A DNA stretch of 64,000 nt from Algoriphagus resistens (GTDB lineage Bacteria > Bacteroidota > Bacteroidia > Cytophagales > Cyclobacteriaceae), in the NCBI RefSeq assembly GCF_001442615.1, contig NZ_LMXN01000005.1, positions 62,001 through 126,000 on the forward strand, in the 5' to 3' direction. The first letter of the stretch is position 1, and each line of letters starts with the position of its first letter. The notes under the pieces are model-generated. The model saw only the letters and a list, made by a program, of their open reading frames with translations, was not told the origin of the DNA and did no database searches. This document shows positions 54,394 through 62,439 of this stretch, piece by piece. A program made the translations under genes and the position numbers.

Positions 54394-55239
54394 CTACTTC
54401 AATGACTTGATCAATCTTTCATTTAATCCCACATAATCCTGATTCCCTGCTTCCTCTGCTAGGTCTATTGCTTCTTCAGCTGACTCTAACGCCTCTGTTT
54501 TTTTGCCTAAGGCAGCTTCTATCTTAGCTTTCAGGTGCATTGTCCAATATTTCGGATCATCTTCCACAGATTCATTGATCCAGTTGAAAGCCTGATTCAG
54601 ATCCTTCTTGTTGGTGTAATAATAGCTTGCCGCAGAATAGAGTAGACTTGGATCAGCGTTGTTGGCATCGATTACATATTCTTTGATCTGTGACATCACC
54701 AGTGGGTCTACCTCTGTTTCAATCCGGAAATCAATTTTTGTTTTTTCCCATTTCAATGAAAGATCTGAGCCTGTATCCGTCATATTTGCAAAGCTGATTT
54801 CAAAGGTTTCAGCCTTTTTGTTAAGCTTTTCAGGCTTTGCACTAAACCGGATAACATCTTCACTTTCATTGTATCCAATAGCGCCCCAGAGTTTGATGTT
54901 TCTGGAAAGAATCATAGTCCACTCAGATTTACCCGGGATAGAATAAAGCGCATATTGCCCTGCCGGGATGTTTTTGCCGTCTATGATAACATCGGTGGAA
55001 AATGAAAGTACTGTAGCGCCGTTTGCACCCGTTCTCCAAACCTGTCCGTAAGGAACCAGTTCTCCAAAAATTTTACGGTCCTTAGTACTCGGTCTACTAT
55101 AGTCCACCGTCACATCTGTCAAGCCTACTTTTTGGGCAATCTTTGCTGATGGAGATGCCTGTGGCATTTGGATTTGCTGTGCAAAAGAAACTAGACTGCA
55201 CAGCAAAATAGCTAATGTGAATGCGATTTTTTGTTTCAT
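54394..55239 (-). CDS. DUF2911 domain exported protein
   Basis: 281 residues with a signal peptide ending L-V-S-F-A-Q. The DUF2911 domain begins with S-P-S-A-K-I-A-Q-K-V-G-L-T-D-V-T-V-D-Y-S-R-P and includes P-Y-G-Q-V-W-R-T-G-A-N and P-A-G-Q-Y-A-L-Y-S-I-P-G near 100. The C-terminal third (residues 190-281) is helical and TPR-like, giving a fusion common in Bacteroidota. The function of DUF2911 is not established. The IS is inserted 57 bp downstream of its stop. Confidence 0.92.
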   Translation of the reverse strand: MKQKIAFTLAILLCSLVSFAQQIQMPQASPSAKIAQKVGLTDVTVDYSRPSTKDRKIFGELVPYGQVWRTGANGATVLSFSTDVIIDGKNIPAGQYALYSIPGKSEWTMILSRNIKLWGAIGYNESEDVIRFSAKPEKLNKKAETFEISFANMTDTGSDLSLKWEKTKIDFRIETEVDPLVMSQIKEYVIDANNADPSLLYSAASYYYTNKKDLNQAFNWINESVEDDPKYWTMHLKAKIEAALGKKTEALESAEEAIDLAEEAGNQDYVGLNERLIKSLK

Positions 55240-55423
55240 TGAATTTGAAGTTCTAATTTGGTTTAAAGTTAGTTAAGCGTAAAACTGTGATCGTATGTTT
55301 TGAAAAGCCCAAATTTCGATCTTTTTAAGGCAAATATTTTAAATGCATCCCTCATTTTTTATATACGCCTGAAGGTTTTTAGCTGTTTTTCATCCTCAAT
55401 TGATATCCACCGTATAGAACATT

Positions 55424-56344
55424 ATGAGTTTAGCTATTATAAGTCCAGGCAAAGATCCGGACGTTTGGATTAAAGAATTTAACGCGCTCGCACCTGATTT
55501 GAGTATCGAGGTATATCCCAAAATTAATGAACCTGAAAAAGTGGAATACGTTTTTCTTTGGCAGCATCCGGAAGGCATACTTTCCGAATTTCCGAATTTA
55601 AAGCTTATCAGTTCTATGGGTGCAGGGGTAGATCATATTTTACGGGACAAATCAATTCCTGCCTCTATACCTATAGTGAGGATAGTGGACGAAAAGCTTA
55701 CTTTTTCCATGACAAATTATGTGGTGATGGCTGTGCTGAATTTTCACAGACAGACAACACGCTACCAGCTAAACCAGAGAAAGAAAATCTGGGATATGAG
55801 TAGTCCGGAATTGGACGTGACTATAGGAGTAATGGGTGTGGGGGCTTTGGGAAAAGACGTAATGGACAAACTCAATTATATGGGATTTCCAGTGGTTGGT
55901 TTTGGTTTTTCTGAGAAACCTGATTTTGAATATCCCTATTATACTAAGGATAAATTAAATGAGTTTTTAAATCAAGTGAATGTGTTGATTTGCTTACTTC
56001 CGCTTACTCCGGATACTGAAAATATTTTGAACATGGATTTATTTGAGAAATGCAACCCAAACACCTACCTCATCAACGTGGCCCGTGGAAAGCACCTGGT
56101 AGAGGATGATTTGATGAAGGCCCTAGAAGAAGGCCACTTGTCAGGAGCCATGCTTGATGTTTATCGAGAGGAACCATTGCCTGAAAACCATCCATTTTGG
56201 GAAAATCGGAAAATAACCATGACCCCGCATATAGCGAGTGTGACAAATCCCCAGGCAGCGGCACCACAAGTGGTGGAGAATATCAGACGAATCAAAGAGA
56301 ACCGGGAATTGGTAAATGTCGTAAATCGGAGTAGAGGCTACTGA
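55424..56344 (+). CDS. ghrA: D-2-hydroxyacid dehydrogenase, glyoxylate/hydroxypyruvate reductase A type
   Basis: 306 residues, like E. coli GhrA (about 312). The NAD(P)-binding motif G-V-M-G-V-G-A-L-G is near residue 134. The substrate-binding S-S-M-G-A-G-V-D and the catalytic Arg, Glu and His appear in N-V-A-R-G, Y-R-E-E-P-L-P and T-P-H-I-A. It reduces glyoxylate or hydroxypyruvate with NAD(P)H. It is 7 bp upstream of a universal stress protein gene, so the two are likely co-transcribed. The gene symbol follows the family; exact substrate range is inferred. Confidence 0.88.
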   Translation: MSLAIISPGKDPDVWIKEFNALAPDLSIEVYPKINEPEKVEYVFLWQHPEGILSEFPNLKLISSMGAGVDHILRDKSIPASIPIVRIVDEKLTFSMTNYVVMAVLNFHRQTTRYQLNQRKKIWDMSSPELDVTIGVMGVGALGKDVMDKLNYMGFPVVGFGFSEKPDFEYPYYTKDKLNEFLNQVNVLICLLPLTPDTENILNMDLFEKCNPNTYLINVARGKHLVEDDLMKALEEGHLSGAMLDVYREEPLPENHPFWENRKITMTPHIASVTNPQAAAPQVVENIRRIKENRELVNVVNRSRGY

Positions 56345-56351
56345 GAATACT

Positions 56352-57194
56352 ATGGAGCAAGTTTTTAACATATTATGCCCTACAGATTTTTCTGAATGCT
56401 CGCTCAACGCAATTGAGTATGCTACCAGATTGGGTGAAAAATACAGGGCAGACCTTGTCCTTTTCCATGTTCTTAACAGAGAAGATTATGAGAAGCTTTC
56501 TCCTTCAGATAGTAGTGGTGAACATCAAATGAACTTTGTGCTTGAAAAGCTTCAAAATCTGCAAGATGCTGTCATTAAGGAAGCGACAAAGAATGGACTG
56601 AAGAGCTGTGTTTCCGTGGTGAAGGAAGGTGGTATCGTCAAGGAAACGCTGGAATATGCGGAACAGATCAATGCCGGTCTGATCGTGGTAGGTACTGAGG
56701 GTGTGAATGACTTTAGAGAGAATATGATTGGCTCTAGAGCCAGCCTTATAGTGGAGCAATCCGATAGGGATGTCCTGGTAGTTCCTCGAAAAGTTTATTT
56801 CAAAGCTCCCAGAAAGCTTGTGTATGCGAGTGATTACTTGGAAGAGGATAAGCTGGCGATTCAAAAAATCGTGGAGGTAGCCAGATTTTTTGATTCAGAA
56901 ATTGATTTGGTTCATGTCACCACCAGTCATAAAGCCCTTGATAAATCACTGCACATGACCATGGTGGAAGAGATTGAACCCTTTATAAAATATGATAAAG
57001 TCAATTTTGTCCTGAAGTCCTTCCGCGATGATATTGCTTTGGGATTGGAAAATTACCTACAAACAGCGAAAGGTGACATTTTGGTCACGCTCAGTGAAAA
57101 GAAATCCTTTTTTGATCAGATTTTTTCGAAAAGCCTATCGAAGAAAATGGCCTACTTCATCAATAAACCGTTGTGGGTAATTAAGTCTTTTTAA
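56352..57194 (+). CDS. Tandem-domain universal stress protein
   Basis: 280 residues with two Usp domains. The first (1-148) starts I-L-C-P-T-D-F-S-E-C-S and ends with the motif V-G-T-E-G and I-G-S-R-A-S-L-I-V near 115-132, close to the ATP-binding G-x2-G-x9-G-S pattern. The second (155-280) starts L-V-Y-A-S-D-Y-L and lacks a clear ATP motif. Such fused proteins are usual in Bacteroidota and act in stress adaptation. In an operon with the dehydrogenase upstream. Confidence 0.9.
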   Translation: MEQVFNILCPTDFSECSLNAIEYATRLGEKYRADLVLFHVLNREDYEKLSPSDSSGEHQMNFVLEKLQNLQDAVIKEATKNGLKSCVSVVKEGGIVKETLEYAEQINAGLIVVGTEGVNDFRENMIGSRASLIVEQSDRDVLVVPRKVYFKAPRKLVYASDYLEEDKLAIQKIVEVARFFDSEIDLVHVTTSHKALDKSLHMTMVEEIEPFIKYDKVNFVLKSFRDDIALGLENYLQTAKGDILVTLSEKKSFFDQIFSKSLSKKMAYFINKPLWVIKSF

Positions 57195-57244
57195 CGTTTT
57201 TTACAACGAAGGATATGAAAAAATTAAGCCGAAAGGTTTATCTA

Positions 57245-57973
57245 CTACCCGCTCTTTTTCCCGCCAAACATGCCCTTTAAGTAATCTGCAAATTCTTTTC
57301 TGGTATTGACATTGGTAAAAACAGAACCTAATGTATTTAAGAAATGGTTAAAAGACATTTCTTTCTTGTGAATTGGGACAGTAAGTTTCTCAATTGATTT
57401 TGGATCAGTTTTAGGAATACCAGAACCTTCTTCAGCGGGCGTCGCACTTGGGGCATTAATCTCTTTTGGTGAGTATCCGACTAGACCATCAGCTTTTTCA
57501 AAACTCTTTTTTGACCTTTCCTGATAGCCTAGTTTCTCTTCGACCAACCCTTTATTGTTATGTGAAACTGCATCCTCAGGATCCAGTTCTATGGCTTTTT
57601 CGTAGTCTGCAATAGCTCCTTCCAAGTCACCGATTCTATCTTTGAAGTAAGCGCGGCTGCTGTAGCGATAAGGGTTTTTAGGATCGAGATTTGCGGCTCG
57701 GTCCAGCTCAGTGAGCGCTTCCTTATTTCTTTTGAGCAAATGCAAAACCACTGCCCGATCTGAGATGAAGTCAGTATTGTATGGCTCCAAAGCTGTAATC
57801 AGATCGAATTCGACCAAGGCTTCTTCCGTTCTCCCAAGCCTGGAAAGTATCCGCCCGCGACTTAGATGCAGGTGAGGTTGGTCGGGAGTGGCTTTTACCA
57901 ATCCATCAAATATGGCCAAAGCCTCTTCAAATTTTCCTGACTTATATAATTCTATTCCTTTTTCGAAATTCAT
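57245..57973 (-). CDS. Cytosolic TPR protein
   Basis: 242 residues without signal peptide. About four or five tetratricopeptide repeats from residue 1 to 165 (for example L-Y-K-S-G-K-F-E-E-A-L-A-I-F-D and I-G-D-L-E-G-A-I-A-D-Y-E-K-A-I-E-L-D-P). The C-terminal 75 residues are not TPR and end in F-A-D-Y-L-K-G-M-F-G-G-K-K-S-G. A protein-interaction role is expected; the partner is unknown. Convergent with the stress-protein gene. Confidence 0.87.
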   Translation of the reverse strand: MNFEKGIELYKSGKFEEALAIFDGLVKATPDQPHLHLSRGRILSRLGRTEEALVEFDLITALEPYNTDFISDRAVVLHLLKRNKEALTELDRAANLDPKNPYRYSSRAYFKDRIGDLEGAIADYEKAIELDPEDAVSHNNKGLVEEKLGYQERSKKSFEKADGLVGYSPKEINAPSATPAEEGSGIPKTDPKSIEKLTVPIHKKEMSFNHFLNTLGSVFTNVNTRKEFADYLKGMFGGKKSG

Positions 57974-58311
57974 AATCCTTTTTTTTAACCATCGGGGACA
58001 CGGAGTGATACGCAGTGAGCATAATTATATGGTACAGACGCTGAGGTTGCAAGGGGAGTTAGAGGAGGGAATTTTTATAGCTTACTACACTTTCCAACTT
58101 TCGAACGCTACCTCTAACTTTTAACCTCAAACTATATCTACAAACAAAACGTGCACCCGAAATTGTTCATACTTTCCAACTTTTACACTTTCCGGCTCTC
58201 AATATCAAGACAAAGTTAAGCCTTGAATAGTTTACCAAAGAATCTTTCCGTGGTTTTTGCAGGCAAATGGGTAGGCTTGCTATCTTTAAGGCCTGAGATT
58301 ACTCCTTCCTT
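57974..58311. other. 338-bp divergent intergenic region with direct repeats
   Basis: No ORF accepted. Contains ACTTTCCAACTTT twice (58089-58101 and 58171-58183), followed by another ACTTTCC at 58187, and the probable holA promoter near its right end. The repeated pyrimidine-rich text is of unknown meaning. Confidence 0.5.
58256..58288 (+). promoter_or_regulatory. Bacteroidota-type promoter of holA
   Basis: TTTG -33 box at 58256-58259 and TATCTTTA -7 box at 58281-58288 (7 of 8 consensus) with 21-nt spacing, 23 nt before the holA ATG. This is the most complete promoter in the window. Confidence 0.6.
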
Positions 58312-59340
58312 ATGCCCCAACAACCACAAGCTGTACTTAAAGATCTGAAAGCGAAAAAGTTTGCTCCCATTTACTTTTTGGATGGGGAGGAACCGTTCTT
58401 TATTGATCAGATTACGGACTTTATCGAGAAGAATGCGATCGCTGAACATGAACGGGGGTTCAATCAGGTAGTCCTTTATGGAAAAGATTCCAATGTCGGA
58501 GTGATCCTGAACAACGCAAGGAAATTTCCGATGATGGCAGATCGCCAAGTAGTGATCGTGAAAGAGGCCCAGAGTTTATCCGATCTGGGAAAGGAGGAAG
58601 CGCAGAAATTACTGGTTAGCTATGTGCAAAATCCACTACCGAGTACTATCCTGGTATTTGCTCATAAATACAAAAAGCTGGACGGGCGAAGTGCACTTTA
58701 CAAAGAGTTGGATAAGAAAACCGTGTATGTACGCTCCGATAAGGTGAAAGATTACAAGCTCACGGACTGGATAGAGGGATTCATCAAGGAAACGCAGCAT
58801 TCGATCGATAATCGTGCAGCTCAACTGTTAGCGGATTCTATTGGGAATAACCTCGAAGTACTTTCCAATGAACTAGGGAAGATGCTGATCAATTTCCAGG
58901 AGCCTACGAAAATCACCAATGAACACATCTCCAAGTACATTGGGATCAATAAGGATTACAACAACTTTGAATTTCTGAAAGCAATAGGATTCAAGGACGT
59001 GGTGAAGGCAAATAAGATCATCCACTATTTTATCCAAAATCCTAAGGCAAATCCAGTGATTCCCATGTTTTCACTGATGTTCAACTACTTTACGAGAATT
59101 GCTATGATCCATCAGGCAAAAAAATCAGGAGCAAACGAGCAGCAGTTAGCAAGTCTTTTGGGGTTGCCACCATTTGTGGTCAAAGAATATTTGGTAGCAT
59201 CCAGAAACTATAATTTAGGCAAGGTAATTGATGTGTTTGGATACATCAAAGAGGCTGATCTTCGTTACAAAGGAGTTGACTCCGGAAGTCTGAGCGAAGC
59301 TGAAAACCTCCGCGAGCTTGTTTACAAGATTTTGCACTGA
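58312..59340 (+). CDS. holA: DNA polymerase III subunit delta
   Basis: 342 residues, the usual HolA size. The AAA+-like opening P-I-Y-F-L-D-G-E-E-P-F-F near residue 19, R-K-F-P-M-M-A-D-R-Q-V-V near 70 and the later L-G-K-M-L-I and Y-I-G-I-N-K-D-Y-N-N-F-E-F-L elements follow the family pattern. The delta subunit opens the sliding clamp in the clamp loader. Cytosolic. Preceded by a good promoter; 108 bp before the big TPR gene. Confidence 0.93.
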   Translation: MPQQPQAVLKDLKAKKFAPIYFLDGEEPFFIDQITDFIEKNAIAEHERGFNQVVLYGKDSNVGVILNNARKFPMMADRQVVIVKEAQSLSDLGKEEAQKLLVSYVQNPLPSTILVFAHKYKKLDGRSALYKELDKKTVYVRSDKVKDYKLTDWIEGFIKETQHSIDNRAAQLLADSIGNNLEVLSNELGKMLINFQEPTKITNEHISKYIGINKDYNNFEFLKAIGFKDVVKANKIIHYFIQNPKANPVIPMFSLMFNYFTRIAMIHQAKKSGANEQQLASLLGLPPFVVKEYLVASRNYNLGKVIDVFGYIKEADLRYKGVDSGSLSEAENLRELVYKILH

Positions 59341-59448
59341 GTACCTAAGCCACTTTATGAAATCGAGCATGTTGCAGGCAACACACAGAGGCAAGATTGT
59401 ACGCCGTGCGAGATTCCATATGACCGCTGAGAAATAAAAAATAAACAG

Positions 59449-62436
59449 ATGAAATATCACCTTGTGGTCCTGGCGAGCCTTGGACTCAGTTTGGAGGCGT
59501 ATTCCCAATCTACCCTCTATCAGACCAGTCCCCAACAGAAGCTAGATCACAATCTGGCCCTTTTTGACAAGCAGCTTTTTTCTGCAAACATCTATGATAA
59601 TACCAGGCTTCTGGAAAGGCCTGTGAACTCAGGACAGGAAAAAGCCGCTGAATTGAACCGCGCAATGGCGGCTCTTCAGCTAGAAAGTCCAGATGGGGCA
59701 GGATTGATGAAAAGCTATATCTATGATCATGGAAATGATCCTTCCGTAACCACTGCAGGATTGTATCTGGGGGATCACTATTTTTTCAAAAGGAATTTTG
59801 CTGAGGCGATCGAAAGCTATAAGCTGGTCGATGCCGAAAAACTGCCTCTGGAAAATCAAGCCGAAGTTCTCTTTAAGCAAGGCTATTCGCATTTCCAGCT
59901 CAACCAATACGAGCAGGCAGCACCCTATTTTGATGCCGGCAAAGCGCTTAATCAACAGGCAAGTTTTGACTCTTACTATTACAGTGGCTTTATTGCCATG
60001 GAAAATGGGAATACTTCAAAAGCTATTGCAGATCTTCAGACAGCTTCCCAATCACCATTCTATGCCAACAAGGTTCCTTATCTACTGGCGGCTCTTTATT
60101 ACAAGCAGGGAAGCTATGATCAGTTGATTAGTTTCGCTGAGCCAAAGTTGACAAATGGGCAAAATCTGGAGAAAAAGGAAGTAATCTATTTGTACCTGGC
60201 AGAAGCATATTATGCCAAGGGAAATTTTGCAAAAGCGGCAGAAAACTACGATGCGTTTATCAATGCCCAAAAAGGAGAACTCGGAAGAGAGGAGATTTAC
60301 AAAGCCGGGATTTCCCAGTTTGAAATAAAAAACTACCAACGCGCTACGGATTACTTAAAAGTATCTGCATCAGCAACTGATGAAATTGGCCAAGCTTCCA
60401 GTTATTACTTGGCCCAAGCTTATTTGAAACTGGAGAATTATCAGTTCGCCTCAACAAGTTTCCAATCAGCTGCAAAATCTGATTTTAATCCTGCAATCAA
60501 GGAAGAATCCATTTTCAATTATGCCAAAGTAAACCTGCAAAAAGGAAGTTTCCAATCTGCCATTACGGCTTTAGATGAATATGTGGAAAGTTATCCTTCA
60601 GGAAAATACAGGTCAGAAGCAGAGGGTTTACTTTCTGAAGCACTTGTAAACACCAATGATTACCTCCGTGCCATTGAGCAGATGGATAAAATCTCTAACA
60701 AATCACCTAGAATCCAAGAAGCTTATCAGAAAGTGGCCTTCTATCAAGCCATGGTTTATTACCGGGATAAAAAGTGGAATCCTGCTTTGGTTTATATCGA
60801 TAAATCTCTGAAGTTTCCTGTAGATAAAAACCTGGTTTTGGATTCACACTTCTGGAAAGGAGAAATCAATTCAGCAGCAGGTAATTTGCCGCAGGCGATC
60901 AAAGCCTACGAATCAGTGCTGAGTAATCGCCCATCGGGAACCAATGGCACAGTGGCCAAAACCTATTATGGGCTTGGCTACGCCTACTTCAATTCCCAGC
61001 AATATTCCAAAGCAGAGGAGCAGTTCAGGAAATTCACTGAAAACAGACAGATTATTGCAAACAAACAGCAGTACGACGATGCGATATTGAGGTTGGGTGA
61101 TTGTTATTATGTGCAGAAAAGATTTGGTGAGGCAGCTTCTGTATTCCAGCGGGCCATCAATGAAGGGAACTCAGGAGTTGATTACGCTTATTACAGATTG
61201 GCGGTAGTGCAAAATTTCCAGTCCAGAAACCAAGAAGCTCTTGGTCAACTCGATGTGCTCATTTCCCGCTATCCGAATAGCCTTTACCTGGAAGATGCTT
61301 TATTCCAACGAGGTCAGATCTATATGGAGGAGACTAGCTATCAGGCGGCTTCTGTTTCTTTTTCAGACCTGCTGAGTTCTAAGCCAAATAGCCCATTTGT
61401 ACCTTATGCGTTGGAAGGTAGGGCTGTGGCGAATTTCTCGCTTCAGAATTACGATCAGACAATAAAGGATTACAGTACTATCCTCAATGAGCATCCCAAT
61501 GCCCAAAATGCCGAGACTGCGCTGAAAGGCCTTCAAGAAACTCTTGCGCTTCAGGGAAGATCTGGTGAATTTTCAGATTATTTGACTAAATACAAAGGAG
61601 CAAATCCAAGTGACGGAAGTGTTCAATCGTTGGAATTTGAAGCTGCAAAAGGGACTTATTTTGATAAAAACTATGCCCAGGCAATACGAGGATTCGAAAA
61701 TTACCTGAAAAACTACCCTCAATCAGCACAGCGAGCTGATGCACTTTATTTCTTAGGAGATAGTTATATGCTGGCCGGTGATACGGATAAAGCCTTAGCA
61801 CAATTCAAAACTCTGGAAAATGAGCCAGCTTCTCCGCAGAGACTTCGTGCCATGCAGAAGATAGGAGCCATTGAATTGGAAAAAGGCAACTTTGCGCAGG
61901 CTATACCCTATCTGGAGACATCTGTGCAAAATGCCCGCAGTAAACCAGAGGAAGCTGAGGCTGTTCAGGGATTGATGCTTGCAAATTTTGAAGCAAAGAA
62001 TTATCAGCAGGCGATCACACTGGCTGAGCGTTTAGCTACGCTGGATGGCGTGATTCCAGAGACTTCTCCAAAAGCTTTGCTGATCAAAGCAAAATCCCAA
62101 AATGCCCTAAATCAAAAACCGCAGTCGGAATTGACTTTGACTGCTTTGATAGCAGATTATAAAACGGAACAGGGGGCAGAAGGGCTTTATTTATTGGCTT
62201 TAGCTTTACAGGAAAAAGGAGAGATTACCCAATCCAATGAATTGATCTTTGATCAGTCAGGTCCTTTTGTCAACTACGATTATTGGTATGGGAGGATATT
62301 CTTGCTTTTGGCAGATAATTATGTGAAAAGCGGAGAGGAATTCCAGGCAAAAGCGACCTTGGAATCTATCGTGGAGAATTCTACTAATCAGGAAATCAAA
62401 CAAATGGCTCAATCCAAACTCCAAACCCTTAACTAG
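59449..62436 (+). CDS. Large exported TPR protein
   Basis: 995 residues with a signal peptide ending L-E-A-Y-S-Q, then TPR-type helical repeats almost to the C-terminus (roughly 20 units such as G-N-F-A-K-A-A-E-N-Y-D-A-F-I and G-D-T-D-K-A-L-A-Q-F-K-T-L-E). It ends 3 bp before an outer-membrane protein gene, so the two are made together. Similar large TPR proteins serve as periplasmic scaffolds for outer-membrane or secretion machines, including some T9SS parts; a specific role here is not shown. Expect an elongated solenoid of about 35 helices. Confidence 0.9.
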   Translation: MKYHLVVLASLGLSLEAYSQSTLYQTSPQQKLDHNLALFDKQLFSANIYDNTRLLERPVNSGQEKAAELNRAMAALQLESPDGAGLMKSYIYDHGNDPSVTTAGLYLGDHYFFKRNFAEAIESYKLVDAEKLPLENQAEVLFKQGYSHFQLNQYEQAAPYFDAGKALNQQASFDSYYYSGFIAMENGNTSKAIADLQTASQSPFYANKVPYLLAALYYKQGSYDQLISFAEPKLTNGQNLEKKEVIYLYLAEAYYAKGNFAKAAENYDAFINAQKGELGREEIYKAGISQFEIKNYQRATDYLKVSASATDEIGQASSYYLAQAYLKLENYQFASTSFQSAAKSDFNPAIKEESIFNYAKVNLQKGSFQSAITALDEYVESYPSGKYRSEAEGLLSEALVNTNDYLRAIEQMDKISNKSPRIQEAYQKVAFYQAMVYYRDKKWNPALVYIDKSLKFPVDKNLVLDSHFWKGEINSAAGNLPQAIKAYESVLSNRPSGTNGTVAKTYYGLGYAYFNSQQYSKAEEQFRKFTENRQIIANKQQYDDAILRLGDCYYVQKRFGEAASVFQRAINEGNSGVDYAYYRLAVVQNFQSRNQEALGQLDVLISRYPNSLYLEDALFQRGQIYMEETSYQAASVSFSDLLSSKPNSPFVPYALEGRAVANFSLQNYDQTIKDYSTILNEHPNAQNAETALKGLQETLALQGRSGEFSDYLTKYKGANPSDGSVQSLEFEAAKGTYFDKNYAQAIRGFENYLKNYPQSAQRADALYFLGDSYMLAGDTDKALAQFKTLENEPASPQRLRAMQKIGAIELEKGNFAQAIPYLETSVQNARSKPEEAEAVQGLMLANFEAKNYQQAITLAERLATLDGVIPETSPKALLIKAKSQNALNQKPQSELTLTALIADYKTEQGAEGLYLLALALQEKGEITQSNELIFDQSGPFVNYDYWYGRIFLLLADNYVKSGEEFQAKATLESIVENSTNQEIKQMAQSKLQTLN

Positions 62437-62439
62437 ACA

